Positions 45,762 through 54,666 are shown, numbered from the stretch's first letter. The stretch: DNA of 64,000 bases from Caulobacter sp. Root1455 (GCF_001426905.1 NZ_LMFQ01000001.1:248001-312000), one strand, 5' to 3'. A program made the numbers and translations. Notes: generated from the letters alone by a model not told the origin.

Positions 45762-46571
45762 ATGACCGCCAAGGCAGGAGGCCGCAAGGCCGTCTTCATC
45801 ACCGGGGCCGCCAGCGGCATCGGCCTGGCCAGCGCCAGGCGCTTCGCCGCCGAGGGCTGGTTCGTCGGCCTGTCCGACATCGACGCGGCGGGCCTGAAGG
45901 CCGCCCTCGCCGCGGTCGGCCCCGACAACGGCGCGACCTTCAGGCTGGACGTGCGCGACCGCGCCGCCTGGACCGCCGCCCTGGCCGACTTCGCCAAGCT
46001 GACCGACGGGCGGCTGGACGTGCTGCTCAACAACGCCGGGGTCGCGCGCTTCGGGCCGTTCGACAGCCACGACGACGCCGAGATCGACCTGCAGCTGGAC
46101 ATCAACATCAAGGGCGTGATCAGCGGGGCCCGCGCCGCCCTGCCCTGGCTGAAGGCCACGCCCGGCGCGCGGCTGATCAACATCTCGTCCTGCGCGGGCC
46201 TGTACGGCTCACCCAGCCTGGCGGTCTATTCGGCCACCAAGTTCGCGGTGCGGGGCCTGTCGGAAGCGCTGGACGTCGAGTGGAAGCCCTACGGCGTCGG
46301 CGTGGCCTGCGTGATGCCGTGGTTCATCGAGACGCCGATCCTCAACGCCAGCCAGCCGGGCTCGAATCAGAACATGGCCGACGCCCTGCGCGGCGGCGGC
46401 CTGCCGGTCTATCCGGTGGAGGACGCCGCCGAGGTGATCTGGCGGGCCGTCCACGGCAAGGACCTGCACTATTTCGTCGGCAAGCGGGCCAAGCAGATGC
46501 GCTTCGCCAGCAGCCACATGCCCGGCGCGGTTAGGAAGCAGCTCCGGTCCCGGCCGATCCTGCAGCCTTGA
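45762..46571 (+). CDS. SDR-family oxidoreductase
   Basis: 269 aa. Cofactor loop ITGAASGIG near residues 13-21, DVRDRAAW, NNAG, then ISSCAGLYGSPSLAVYSATKFAV with the catalytic Ser, Tyr and Lys. The end is diverged (KRAKQMRFASSHMPGAVRKQ). A classical short-chain dehydrogenase with unknown substrate. Its last 41 bp overlap the end of the convergent SleB gene on the other strand. Confidence 0.9.
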   Translation: MTAKAGGRKAVFITGAASGIGLASARRFAAEGWFVGLSDIDAAGLKAALAAVGPDNGATFRLDVRDRAAWTAALADFAKLTDGRLDVLLNNAGVARFGPFDSHDDAEIDLQLDINIKGVISGARAALPWLKATPGARLINISSCAGLYGSPSLAVYSATKFAVRGLSEALDVEWKPYGVGVACVMPWFIETPILNASQPGSNQNMADALRGGGLPVYPVEDAAEVIWRAVHGKDLHYFVGKRAKQMRFASSHMPGAVRKQLRSRPILQP

Positions 46572-47691
46572 TCGCGTCGCCCGCCCCGGACCCCGAAACG
46601 TTGGAGGTCTTGGTCGGGTGCATGGCGGGGGCCGAAGCCGGCTCGGAAACCGGCCCCAGCGGGCCGCCCATGCCGCCCGGCACGGTGGTGGGCTTGTCGG
46701 GCGAGGCGATCACCATGGCGCTGGCCAGCTGGATCGGCGCGGACTTGCCGTCGGCGGTCGTGGTCCCGATCTGGGGAGCCGTCTGTCCGGTCGACAGGCC
46801 GGCCAGGGTCACGGTCGGCAGCTCGTCGGCCGTCGACGGACGCGGCGTGCGGCTGAAGGCGTCCGGCGCGCCCGAGCGACCGCCGAAGCGGTAGAACACG
46901 TGCATGCCGACCTGGGCGACGCGCAGCAGGCGCGGGCCCCAGCCCGGCGCGACGCCGGTGGTGTGGAAATGGGTGGCGGCGCCGACCTCGGACATCACCG
47001 CGCCCGAGAGCGCGCGGGTGGCGACCTTCTGGGCGCGCTTCCAGGCGCCGGCCTCGCGCGAGCGGCGCATCGAGCCGTCGCAGGCGAAGCTGAACTGGCA
47101 GCCGCTGTGGGTGTAGGCGCCCTGGAACACCACGCCGCAGATCGATTTCGGGAACGAAGGGTGGCGTACGCGGTTAAGAACCACCTGAGCCACGGCCGCC
47201 TGGCCGCTCGGGGTCTCGCCGCGGGCCTCGTAATAGACCGCCTCGGAAAGACACTCGAGTTCACGCGAGCTTTCCAGGGCGTTGGTCAGGCGGAAGGGCG
47301 CGACGGCCGGATTGAACGGGCCGCCGAAGCTGGCGCGCAGCATCAGGGGCTGGCGTTCCGAAGCGGACTGCTGGCGCTGTTCGAGACGCTCGACCAGGAG
47401 CGCCGACTGCCGGTCGCGCTGGGCGCCGCCGGCGACGGTGTAGGGATCGTGACGGCGCGCGATGGCCAGGGCCCCGGCGTCCATCCGCGACGCGGCCTGA
47501 TACAGCGCCGCGTCGGAGAAGTTCCCCTCGGCGCCGTCGGCCAGGCGAGATACGCGAGCGTGCTGACTGGCGGTCTGGGCCATGCCCCCCGCAAGGTAAA
47601 CGCCGCCCAGAGCCAGACCCGTGGCGGATCCGACCAATACGGCGCCGATCAGCGCGCGCGCGTCTGCGCACGTCTGCGACTTGATATTCAA
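46531..47691 (-). CDS. SleB-type cell-wall hydrolase (paralogue 2)
   Basis: About 386 aa. An N-terminal membrane helix (ALIGAVLVGSATGLALGGVY) anchors a periplasmic Hydrolase_2/SleB domain: ECLSEAVYYEARGETPSGQA with the canonical catalytic Glu in EARGE, LNRVRHPSFPKSICGVVFQG and GCQFSFACDG. The C-terminal tail is Pro/Thr/Ala-rich. It is the same architecture as the gene at 26609. The start is uncertain: TTG at 47691 (LNIKSQTC) is used because upstream sequence is not protein-like. Tail overlaps the SDR by 41 bp. Confidence 0.82.
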   Translation of the reverse strand: MNIKSQTCADARALIGAVLVGSATGLALGGVYLAGGMAQTASQHARVSRLADGAEGNFSDAALYQAASRMDAGALAIARRHDPYTVAGGAQRDRQSALLVERLEQRQQSASERQPLMLRASFGGPFNPAVAPFRLTNALESSRELECLSEAVYYEARGETPSGQAAVAQVVLNRVRHPSFPKSICGVVFQGAYTHSGCQFSFACDGSMRRSREAGAWKRAQKVATRALSGAVMSEVGAATHFHTTGVAPGWGPRLLRVAQVGMHVFYRFGGRSGAPDAFSRTPRPSTADELPTVTLAGLSTGQTAPQIGTTTADGKSAPIQLASAMVIASPDKPTTVPGGMGGPLGPVSEPASAPAMHPTKTSNVSGSGAGDAIKAAGSAGTGAAS

Positions 47692-48078
47692 AACTCGTGT
47701 CCTGCGCGGCGAGGGCGTACCGCCCCCCGACAAAAACGCCCTCAAAAAAGCCCGGAAAAATACTGTAGGGCCGCTCTGAAAGCGGAGGCTCGGCCGGTTC
47801 ACGATCGTGGCCGAAGTCCTACTTACGGTTCGCCTTATGACGCATCCGTGACCGACTCGCAAGCGGACCAGGCGCCATCGCTTGAATTTTGAGCGCCAGC
47901 GCGCGAGACCCAATGGTTAATGCTTTGATTACAAGGAAAAAACGCGACAGTCCCGAGAATCGGCTTCGAGGCGAATATTCAACCCCCGGGATAGATTTCC
48001 GGCCCGCCGCTCTCAACGGAACCCGGCTTATGTGACACCGTTACTCTAGCGGTCGGTGTAATTGTCTCGGAGGACATA
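47692..48078. other. 387-bp intergenic region between hydrolase and small lipoprotein
   Basis: No gene is supported. It is comparatively AT-rich around 47900-47960. It contains TTAATGCTTTGATTA at 47917-47931, one mismatch from the CtrA box TTAA-N7-TTAA, and the arms ACACCG/CGGTGT at 48035-48040 and 48054-48059, just before the lipoprotein ribosome site. Both divergent promoters should be here. Confidence 0.4.
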
Positions 48079-48258
48079 ATGTCTGCTCTGCGCTTGGTTC
48101 CGCTAGCGGTTACGGCGGCGTTAACCTTGTCCGCCTGCGGTCACAACATGGAGCAGCGGGCGGCGACCGGCGCGATCGCCGGGGCGGTCGTCGCGGGGCC
48201 CGTGGGGGCGGCCGTGGGGGCCGGCGCCGGGGCCGTGGTCGACAAGGTCTCGAAGTAG
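48079..48258 (+). CDS. Small glycine-zipper lipoprotein (59 aa)
   Basis: 59 aa starting MSALRLVPLAVTAALTLSAC, a clear lipoprotein signal with lipobox LSAC (C20). The mature part is short, with a Gly/Ala zipper (GAIAGAVVAGPVGAAVGAGA) and a charged end (VVDKVSK). GGAGG precedes the ATG by four to five bases. It resembles the many small entericidin- and Rcs-lipoprotein-like envelope proteins, but no exact family is claimed. Confidence 0.82.
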   Translation: MSALRLVPLAVTAALTLSACGHNMEQRAATGAIAGAVVAGPVGAAVGAGAGAVVDKVSK

Positions 48259-48355
48259 GGACTTTCCCCAGAACCTGCCCCGAAGCCTGGCCTGGACTTG
48301 CAGGCGTTCGGGACGCAAGCGTTCGGCTCGCCCTTGCCCAAGTCCGTCGGAATCT

Positions 48356-48394
48356 CGTCATCCCGGAAGCCTCGCGAAGGCCTCCGAGATGACG
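48356..48394. terminator. Hairpin downstream of the small lipoprotein
   Basis: CGTCATC pairs with GATGACG, and AGCCT with AGGCC inside, with loop CGCGA. It lies between the converging lipoprotein and HAAS genes. The outer bases recall the ends of the family A/B repeats, so it may be a mini-derivative. Confidence 0.5.
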
Positions 48395-48443
48395 ATGGCA
48401 CGAGCCTTTCTGGCCGTTTCGACCGCTCCGATCCGCCCGCCCC

Positions 48444-49460
48444 CTAGAGGGCCAGCGACAGGATGGGACGCGCGCCCCGCGCCACCCGCCACAGCTCGCC
48501 CGCGATCCTGCAGCTGAACACCACGGCCATCACGATCACGGTCAGGTGGAAGCTCAGGTCGAGCGCGTCCTGCAAGGCGCTCGTCTCGGCCGGGCTCGCC
48601 CCGTGGGAGACGACCTCGACCAGCCGGCCCGCCCGCCAGAGGGCGGCGGTGACGGCCAGGCCGGCCGCGCCGCAGACGGCCTCCAGGAGGGCATGGGCCC
48701 GCACCCAGCCGGGGCGCGCCAGCGCCGTCAGACTCGACAGCAGTTGCACGCACGCCCAGCCCAGGATCGGCAGGTGCAGGGTCGTCCAGACCGCGGCCGG
48801 CTCCAGGAACAGCTGGCTGTTGGCCACCTGATTGGACCACGGCGCCGAGACCAGGCCTGTCCACCACAGAATGAAGAACACCGTGAGGATCACCTCCAGC
48901 AGGGCCTCGAAGCGCTTCCGCTGCGGGCCCTTCTCGCGCGGGAAGCCCTTCCTGGACGATCCCAGGGTGTCCAGCACGGGCAGGTCGGCGACCTTCCAGT
49001 CGGTCATGCCGGCCACGGGGAGCCAACCGCGCTCGAACGCCACGCCCAGCACCGTGGCGACCCCGATCATGGTGAAGCCGATGGAGATGAAGCCGGACAG
49101 GAACTGCGCCAGGGCGCCGGCCGAGCCGGCGGGGCTGGTGATCACCGTGATGACGGCCGGGATCGCCGAAACGATCGCCGCCACCACCAGCAGTCCCTTC
49201 ACCGCGAACATGTAGAACGGATAGAGCTCGGGCCCGATCAGAGCGTGGGTCGTTCCGAACCGGCCCGCCACGGCGATCGGATGGCCGAACGCCTTGAGCA
49301 GGGCCTCGCGCTCCTTGGCGGTCAGGGGCCGGCCCGCTTGCGCCTCCTTCTCCTCCATCTGGGTGAGCAGGGTGTCGCGCAGCTCGGCGACGATGTCCTC
49401 GCGCTGGGCCTTGGGCAGCAGGGCCGCGACGGCGGCCAGATAGCGATCGAGCAGGTCCAT
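48444..49460 (-). CDS. HAAS-domain membrane protein (DUF1700-like partner of PadR)
   Basis: 338 aa. The first ~75 residues (LLDRYLAAVAALLPKAQREDIVAELRDTL) form a HAAS-type helical domain that commonly accompanies PadR regulators. The remainder has about six membrane helices, including PFYMFAVKGLLVVAAIVSAI and LEVILTVFFILWWTGLV. The start at 49460 has GAGGGAG upstream. It lies 14 bp behind the padR gene, so the two form one unit. It is probably an anti-regulator or membrane sensor for PadR; this is inference from the usual gene pair. Confidence 0.82.
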   Translation of the reverse strand: MDLLDRYLAAVAALLPKAQREDIVAELRDTLLTQMEEKEAQAGRPLTAKEREALLKAFGHPIAVAGRFGTTHALIGPELYPFYMFAVKGLLVVAAIVSAIPAVITVITSPAGSAGALAQFLSGFISIGFTMIGVATVLGVAFERGWLPVAGMTDWKVADLPVLDTLGSSRKGFPREKGPQRKRFEALLEVILTVFFILWWTGLVSAPWSNQVANSQLFLEPAAVWTTLHLPILGWACVQLLSSLTALARPGWVRAHALLEAVCGAAGLAVTAALWRAGRLVEVVSHGASPAETSALQDALDLSFHLTVIVMAVVFSCRIAGELWRVARGARPILSLAL

Positions 49461-49474
49461 GACTGGCTCCCTCT

Positions 49475-49804
49475 TCAGATCAGGTTTTGCAGGGTGTCGT
49501 TCATCGCCCGCCACTCGGCGGACAGGCGGGCCAGCACGGCCTCGCCCTCGGACGACAGGCGGTAAAAACGCTTCTTACGCTTGTCTTCCTCGCGCCATTC
49601 GCTGGTCAGCAGACCCTGGCTCTCGAGGCGGCGCAGCATCGGATAGAGAGCGCCTTCGTCGATCTCCAGCCCCACCTCGGCCAGGGCCTGGCGCAGGCTG
49701 TAGCCGTAGCGCTCGACCTTCAGCTGGGCCAACACGGCCAGGATCAGGGTTCCACGCCGCAACTCCTGGCGCAGGGTTTCGAAAATGTCGGCGTCCGCTG
49801 GCAT
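49475..49804 (-). CDS. PadR-family transcriptional regulator
   Basis: 109 aa winged-helix regulator. Family features: LRRGTLILAVLAQLKVERYGYSLRQALAE, then the wing EGALYPMLRRLESQGLLTSEW and KKRFYRLSSEGEAVL. It likely represses its own operon with the HAAS membrane gene. The ATG at 49804 is preferred; an earlier start at 49858 would place protein sequence over the palindromic operator. Confidence 0.9.
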   Translation of the reverse strand: MPADADIFETLRQELRRGTLILAVLAQLKVERYGYSLRQALAEVGLEIDEGALYPMLRRLESQGLLTSEWREEDKRKKRFYRLSSEGEAVLARLSAEWRAMNDTLQNLI

Positions 49805-49834
49805 GGTGTGCATCACATGGTGTGCGCCACTTGG

Positions 49835-49861
49835 TGTGTGACATACACTGTATGACACACA
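49835..49861. promoter_or_regulatory. Palindromic operator of the padR unit
   Basis: A 27-bp near-palindrome centred near 49848, with TGTGTGACATACA on one side and TGTATGACACACA on the other. Only a few bases break the symmetry. It starts 31 bp upstream of the padR ATG and likely covers the promoter. Additional GGTGTG half-sites occur between it and the gene. Confidence 0.6.
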
Positions 49862-49943
49862 GGTAATGCTCGCGTCAAGTCGACCGACCGCCGTTCGCTC
49901 GAAGCGCCGGCCGGGATATCGCCAACGATGCTGGCCTAGAGCC

Positions 49944-51572
49944 TCAGGGCGCGCTCAGACGCCGGAATCGGGGAACGGCCGGCCCATCCAGACCGCCCTC
50001 GACGATCGGAACCGCGATCTCGACCGTGAAGCGGCTGCTCTGGCCCAGCGTGCTTTCGACCCGCAGGTCTCCGCCCATCAGAGCGACGATCTGGCCGCTG
50101 ATGCTCAGGCCCAACCCCGTGCCGCTGCTTCGGTCGGCGGCCTCGCCCGCCTGCTCGAACGGATGGAAGATGCCTTCCAACTGGTCGGGCGGAATGCCGA
50201 TACCGGTGTCATCCACGGCGAACCGCAGCCTCGCCGTCCGGCCCGCGACCTCGACGACCGAGACATGCAGATCGACCCGGCCCGCCGACGTGAACTTGAC
50301 CGCGTTGCCGACCAGGTTGATCAGCACCTGGCGAATGCGCTTCTCGTCCCCCTCGACCCCGCGCGGCACGTCCGGGCCGACGGTGGCGGTGAAGTCCAGG
50401 CCCTTTTCCTCGGCCGGCAGGCGGAACATCTCGCTCACGCCCGCCACGCAGTCGTGCAGGTCGAAGGGCGCGGCCAGCAGATCGAACTTGCCCGCCTCGA
50501 TCTTGGCCACGTCCAGAAGGTCGCTGATGACGCCCAGCAGGTGCTCGCCGCTGGCCTGGACGGTCTGAACCGCCGCGCGCTGCTTGGCGTCCAGTTCGGT
50601 GCGGTTGAGCCAGTAGGTGTAGCCGATGATGGCGTTGAGCGGCGTGCGCAGTTCGTGGCTCATATTGCCCAGGAACCGCGACTTGGCGCTGCTGGCGGCC
50701 TCGGACGCGGCGTGGGCTTCGGCCAGCAGCCGCGCCTCCAGCGTGTGCCGCTGCTGCCGCGCCTCGTAGTCGCGGCGCATCCGCAGGAAGCGGAAGACCA
50801 GGAACCCGGCCGACAAAACCAGCCAGACGCCGAGGATGATCAGGTAGAACTGTTCGGTCGAGAGGTACGAGCCCTCGAAGGTCAGGTCGTCGACCGCCAC
50901 CGCCAGCTTGGCGCCCGCCTTTGCGTCGCTGGTGGCGATGGAGACGGAGCGGACGTCGTCGAAGACCGGCGCGGCCTCCGCCGTCGAAAGGCCATGGCTG
51001 GTCACCCACCATTGCTCCGGCGCCAGCTTGCCGAGCGGCAGGCGGATTTCGTTGCGGCCGTTGACGACGGGAATGTCCGCCGCCAGAGACATAGGCTCGC
51101 CCTTCAGCTTGTCCCGCGCCGCCGGTCCGGGCGTCGTCTTCAAGACCAGTCGCAGGCGGTCGTCTTCGCCCCGGTAGGAGAAGCGCAGGATGATCGTCTG
51201 GACATGCGAGAAATCCAGGCCCCGGGCCTTCCCCGAATCCAGCTGCAGGCCATAGCCGCAATAGGGATAGGGCGAGCCTTCACGGATCTCGCAGGACCAG
51301 GACAGCGGCCTGCGCGGATCGGCGGAGATGATCGAGCGCCCGCCGTTCTCGGCGTCGGAATAGGTGTAGCCCTCGAACTGGCCGGACTCGGGCGAGAGGA
51401 CGAGCTTCTGGGTGGTGATGGCGCTCTTGCCCAGCACCGCGGCGAACGACACGGCCACCAGCAGGAAAATCGCCGCCTCCAGCCTGAGGTCGGCGTAGCC
51501 CAGCCGCGCCCCGCGAGCGCCCTGCTCGGGCGCCTCGGCCTTGGCCGCCGCGAGATCCGTTGTTTTCCGCAA
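49944..51572 (-). CDS. Sensor histidine kinase with periplasmic sensing region
   Basis: 542 aa. Membrane helix 1 (~30-50), a periplasmic beta-rich sensor of about 180 residues, and helix 2 (FYLIILGVWLVLSAGFLVF). Then a coiled coil, a HisKA domain with H306 in NMSHELRTPLNAIIG, and HATPase motifs (NLVGNAVKFT, DDTGIGIP, GTGLGLSIS). The start is TTG at 51572 with AGGGAG at good distance. No response regulator gene is adjacent, so it is an orphan kinase here. Confidence 0.92.
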   Translation of the reverse strand: MRKTTDLAAAKAEAPEQGARGARLGYADLRLEAAIFLLVAVSFAAVLGKSAITTQKLVLSPESGQFEGYTYSDAENGGRSIISADPRRPLSWSCEIREGSPYPYCGYGLQLDSGKARGLDFSHVQTIILRFSYRGEDDRLRLVLKTTPGPAARDKLKGEPMSLAADIPVVNGRNEIRLPLGKLAPEQWWVTSHGLSTAEAAPVFDDVRSVSIATSDAKAGAKLAVAVDDLTFEGSYLSTEQFYLIILGVWLVLSAGFLVFRFLRMRRDYEARQQRHTLEARLLAEAHAASEAASSAKSRFLGNMSHELRTPLNAIIGYTYWLNRTELDAKQRAAVQTVQASGEHLLGVISDLLDVAKIEAGKFDLLAAPFDLHDCVAGVSEMFRLPAEEKGLDFTATVGPDVPRGVEGDEKRIRQVLINLVGNAVKFTSAGRVDLHVSVVEVAGRTARLRFAVDDTGIGIPPDQLEGIFHPFEQAGEAADRSSGTGLGLSISGQIVALMGGDLRVESTLGQSSRFTVEIAVPIVEGGLDGPAVPRFRRLSAP

Positions 51573-51738
51573 GACGCTCCCTCGCTTCCCTTACCAAGTC
51601 GAGAAGCCCACAAACTGCACCGTCCGATTAGTCTCAACAGTGTTTCCCAAAGATTTGACAACGGGGGATGCGACACTTTGTGACAGCCCCCGCGATAGCG
51701 AGCGCCCCGAACTCGCCGGCGCGAACGCGGGACCGCCC

Positions 51739-52482
51739 CTACCCTCGGCTCAATCCGAAGAAATCGCCCACGCCGGTCAGCAGGAACTGCATGCCGATGC
51801 AGATCAGCAGGAAACCGAAGATGCGGGTCATGGCGTCCATCCCGCCCTTGCCCAGGAACCGGACCATCAGCTCGGCGGCCCGCAGGATGATGAAGGCGAT
51901 CACCAGGGTCACCGCCATGCCCAGGATCACCCCGACATAGATGATCTCCCAATTGTGCGGGTGGTCGCCGCGGATCTGGGCCGCGGCGCTGAGCACCACC
52001 GAGATCGATCCCGGTCCGGCCAGGCTGGGCATGGCCAGCGGGGTGAAGGCGACGTCCAGCGCCTGGTCGCGGCTCTGGCTGGCGGCGGTCTCGGTCGCCG
52101 TCGGGGTTTGGGGCGGCGGCGGAAACAGCATGCCGAACCCGACGCTGGAGATGATCAGCCCGCCGGCCGCGCGGATCCCCGGGATCGAGATGCCGAAGAA
52201 CTCGACGATCGCCGAGCCCAGCAACAGGAAGGTCGCCAGGATGCCGAAGGCGTAGACGCAGGCCATGATGGCCTGCCGCCGGCGCTTCTTCGCGTCGAAG
52301 CCGGCGGTCAGCGACACGTACAGCGGCGCCGTGCTGAACGGGTTCATGATCGGGAACAGCCCGCCGATCGTCAGGACCAGGGCTTCGACGAAGATCGAGA
52401 TGGGCGCTCTCCCGCGGACGGACGCCGCGACGGATCGCGCGCGCCGCGGGGAGTCTGCCGGTCGGCCGAACCCCGGAGCCAT
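51739..52482 (-). CDS. MarC-family integral membrane protein
   Basis: Up to 247 aa with six membrane helices of the MarC/YchE type: VLTIGGLFPIMNPFSTAPLY (with the NPFSTAPLY core), GGLIISSVGFGMLF and the C-terminal GFLLICIGMQFLLTGVGDFF. The start at 52482 gives an extra Arg-rich 27-residue lead. MarC proteins normally begin right at helix 1, which here would need an ATC codon at 52399-52401 behind GGGAGAG. The true start is therefore unclear. Transport function of the family is not established. Confidence 0.83.
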   Translation of the reverse strand: MAPGFGRPADSPRRARSVAASVRGRAPISIFVEALVLTIGGLFPIMNPFSTAPLYVSLTAGFDAKKRRRQAIMACVYAFGILATFLLLGSAIVEFFGISIPGIRAAGGLIISSVGFGMLFPPPPQTPTATETAASQSRDQALDVAFTPLAMPSLAGPGSISVVLSAAAQIRGDHPHNWEIIYVGVILGMAVTLVIAFIILRAAELMVRFLGKGGMDAMTRIFGFLLICIGMQFLLTGVGDFFGLSRG

Positions 52483-52565
52483 CCAGCGCAGACCTGAGAA
52501 ACGGATGCGGGAACCCCTATTCGACGGGCTTCGACATCCGGCGGCCGCGCTGGCATTCTGGCCCG

Positions 52566-52964
52566 ATGACCCAGCTCTTCCGGCTTGCCGGCGCCCTGCG
52601 CGGAGACCCGGAGGTCGACGCCTGGTTCGCGGCCCCCGAGCACGACCTGCGGCGCCTGGCCCAGCCGTGGTTCGAAGCCTTGCGCGCCCTCGGGCCCGAC
52701 GTTCGCGAGCTGGTGCACGACGGACATCCCACGGCGTGCGTGGGCGACGCGGCGTTCGCCTATGTCGACGCGTTCAGCGCCCATGTGAACGTCGGCTTCT
52801 TCCACGGCGCGGCGCTGGACGATCCGGTCGGCCTGCTGGAAGGCTCGGGCAAGCGCATGCGGCACGTCAAGGTCCGGTGGGGCCGGCCGGTCGACGCCGA
52901 GGCGCTGAACGCCCTGATCGCCGCGGCCTACCGGGACGTTCGCGCGCGGCTGGCGTCCGAATGA
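52566..52964 (+). CDS. DUF1801 domain-containing protein
   Basis: 132 aa, one soluble DUF1801 (YdhG-like) domain: PWFEALRALGPDVRELVHDG, AFAYVDAFSAHVNVGFFHGA, and LLEGSGKRMRHVKVRWGRPV near the end. The family is small and functionally open, with possible roles in stress or metal binding. Followed by a degenerate repeat and the aldehyde dehydrogenase gene. Confidence 0.84.
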   Translation: MTQLFRLAGALRGDPEVDAWFAAPEHDLRRLAQPWFEALRALGPDVRELVHDGHPTACVGDAAFAYVDAFSAHVNVGFFHGAALDDPVGLLEGSGKRMRHVKVRWGRPVDAEALNALIAAAYRDVRARLASE

Positions 52965-52982
52965 ATACCGCTTTACTTCGGC

Positions 52983-53109
52983 CGCTCATCCCGACGAATG
53001 CCGGGACCCGGATGGAATGGCTGGGCGGTTGGCGCCTCGGGCTATGAGCGAATCCCGTCAGACACGCCGCCACAGGATCCGGGTCCCGGCTTTCGCCAGG
53101 ACGAGCGGA
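52983..53109. repeat. Degenerate inverted-repeat element
   Basis: Arms such as GCTCATCCCGACGAATGCCG paired loosely with CCAGGACGAGCG, plus an inner CCGGGACCCGGAT/ATCCGGGTCCCGG pair. It has the size of family A/B elements but a different core, so it may be a distinct or decayed type. Confidence 0.6.
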
Positions 53110-53142
53110 TCGATCGAGACCCGAATTCCTTAGGACCGCCCC

Positions 53143-54666
53143 ATGACCACCCTGCCCTCCGCCGTCCCCGAAGCCCGCGCCCTTCTCGGCCGCCTGGGCG
53201 TCGACCCCGCCGTCCTGGACGGCGGGACCCTGGCCGCGCGCTCGCCGGTGACAGGCGAGGTGCTGGCCAGCCTGCCCGAGCACGCCCCCGCCCAGGCCAG
53301 GGCCGCCATCGACGCCGCCCACGCCGCCTATCTGGCCTGGCGCAAGGTCCCCGCCCCGCGTCGCGGCGAGCTGGTCCGGCTGCTGGGCGAGGAGCTGCGC
53401 GCGGCCAAGACCGACCTGGCCGCCCTGGTCACCCTGGAGGCCGGCAAGGTGGTCTCCGAGGGCCTGGGCGAGGTGCAGGAGATGATCGACATCTGCGACT
53501 ACGCCGTGGGCCTGTCGCGCCAGCTGTTCGGCCTGACCATCGCCACCGAGCGCCCGGCGCACCGGATGATGGAGACCTGGCATCCGCTGGGCGTGGTCGG
53601 GGTGATCAGCGCCTTCAACTTCCCGGTCGCCGTCTGGTCGTGGAATGCGGCCCTGGCCTTCGTCTGCGGCGACAGCGTGGTGTGGAAGCCGTCGGAGAAG
53701 ACCCCGCTGGTGGCCCTGGCCACCCAGGCGCTGTTCGAACGCGCCGTCGCCAGGTTCGGGCCGGACGCGCCCGCCAACCTCTCGACCCTGCTGATCGGCG
53801 GCCGCGAGGTCGGCGAGGTCCTGGTCGACCATCCGAAGGTCCCGCTGGTCTCGGCCACCGGCTCGACGGCCATGGGCCGGACGGTGGGCCCGAGGCTGGC
53901 CGCCCGCTTCGCCCGCGCCCTGCTGGAGCTGGGCGGCAACAACGCCGCCATCGTCGCCCCGTCGGCCGACCTGGACCTGACCTTGCGCGGCGTGGCCTTC
54001 GCGGCCATGGGCACGGCGGGCCAGCGCTGCACCACCCTGCGGCGGCTGTTCGTGCACGACAGCGTCTACGACGCCTTCGTCGGTCGGCTGAAGAGCGCCT
54101 ATCCCTCGGTGCCGGTCGGCGATCCCCGCGCCGCCGGCGTGCTGGTCGGCCCGCTGATCGACAAGGCCGCGTTCGACGCCATGCAGAGCGCCCTGGAGGC
54201 GGCCCGCGCGGCCGGCGGCCGGGTGATCGGCGGCGACCGCGTCGAGGTGGCCGGGCCGGACGCCTATTACGTCGCCCCCGCCCTGGTCGAGATGGACGCC
54301 CAGGCCGACATCGTGAAGTCCGAGACGTTCGCGCCGATCCTCTACGTGATGCGCTACGCCGAACTGGCCGACGCCATCGCCGCCCAGAACGACGTGGCCC
54401 AGGGCCTGTCGTCGTCGATCTTCACGCTGAACGTCCGCGAGGCCGAGCTGTTCGTGTCGGGCGAGGGCAGCGACTGCGGCATCGCCAACGTCAATATCGG
54501 CCCCTCCGGCGCCGAGATCGGCGGGGCGTTCGGCGGCGAGAAGGACACCGGCGGCGGCCGCGAGGCGGGCTCCGACAGCTGGAAGACCTACATGCGCCGG
54601 GCGACGAACACCGTGAACTACGGGACCACCCTGCCGCTGGCGCAGGGGGTGACGTTCGAGGTCTAG
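53143..54666 (+). CDS. ALDH7-type aldehyde dehydrogenase (aminoadipate-semialdehyde type)
   Basis: 507 aa NAD(P)+-dependent dehydrogenase. Nucleophile C296 in GQRCTTLRRLF, general base E262 in LELGGNNAAI, and cofactor region VVGVISAFNFPVAVWSWNAA. The segment SDCGIANVNIGPSGAEIGGA is typical of the ALDH7 (antiquitin) group, which oxidises alpha-aminoadipate semialdehyde/piperideine-6-carboxylate in lysine breakdown. No other lysine gene is adjacent, so the substrate is inferred. Confidence 0.9.
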   Translation: MTTLPSAVPEARALLGRLGVDPAVLDGGTLAARSPVTGEVLASLPEHAPAQARAAIDAAHAAYLAWRKVPAPRRGELVRLLGEELRAAKTDLAALVTLEAGKVVSEGLGEVQEMIDICDYAVGLSRQLFGLTIATERPAHRMMETWHPLGVVGVISAFNFPVAVWSWNAALAFVCGDSVVWKPSEKTPLVALATQALFERAVARFGPDAPANLSTLLIGGREVGEVLVDHPKVPLVSATGSTAMGRTVGPRLAARFARALLELGGNNAAIVAPSADLDLTLRGVAFAAMGTAGQRCTTLRRLFVHDSVYDAFVGRLKSAYPSVPVGDPRAAGVLVGPLIDKAAFDAMQSALEAARAAGGRVIGGDRVEVAGPDAYYVAPALVEMDAQADIVKSETFAPILYVMRYAELADAIAAQNDVAQGLSSSIFTLNVREAELFVSGEGSDCGIANVNIGPSGAEIGGAFGGEKDTGGGREAGSDSWKTYMRRATNTVNYGTTLPLAQGVTFEV

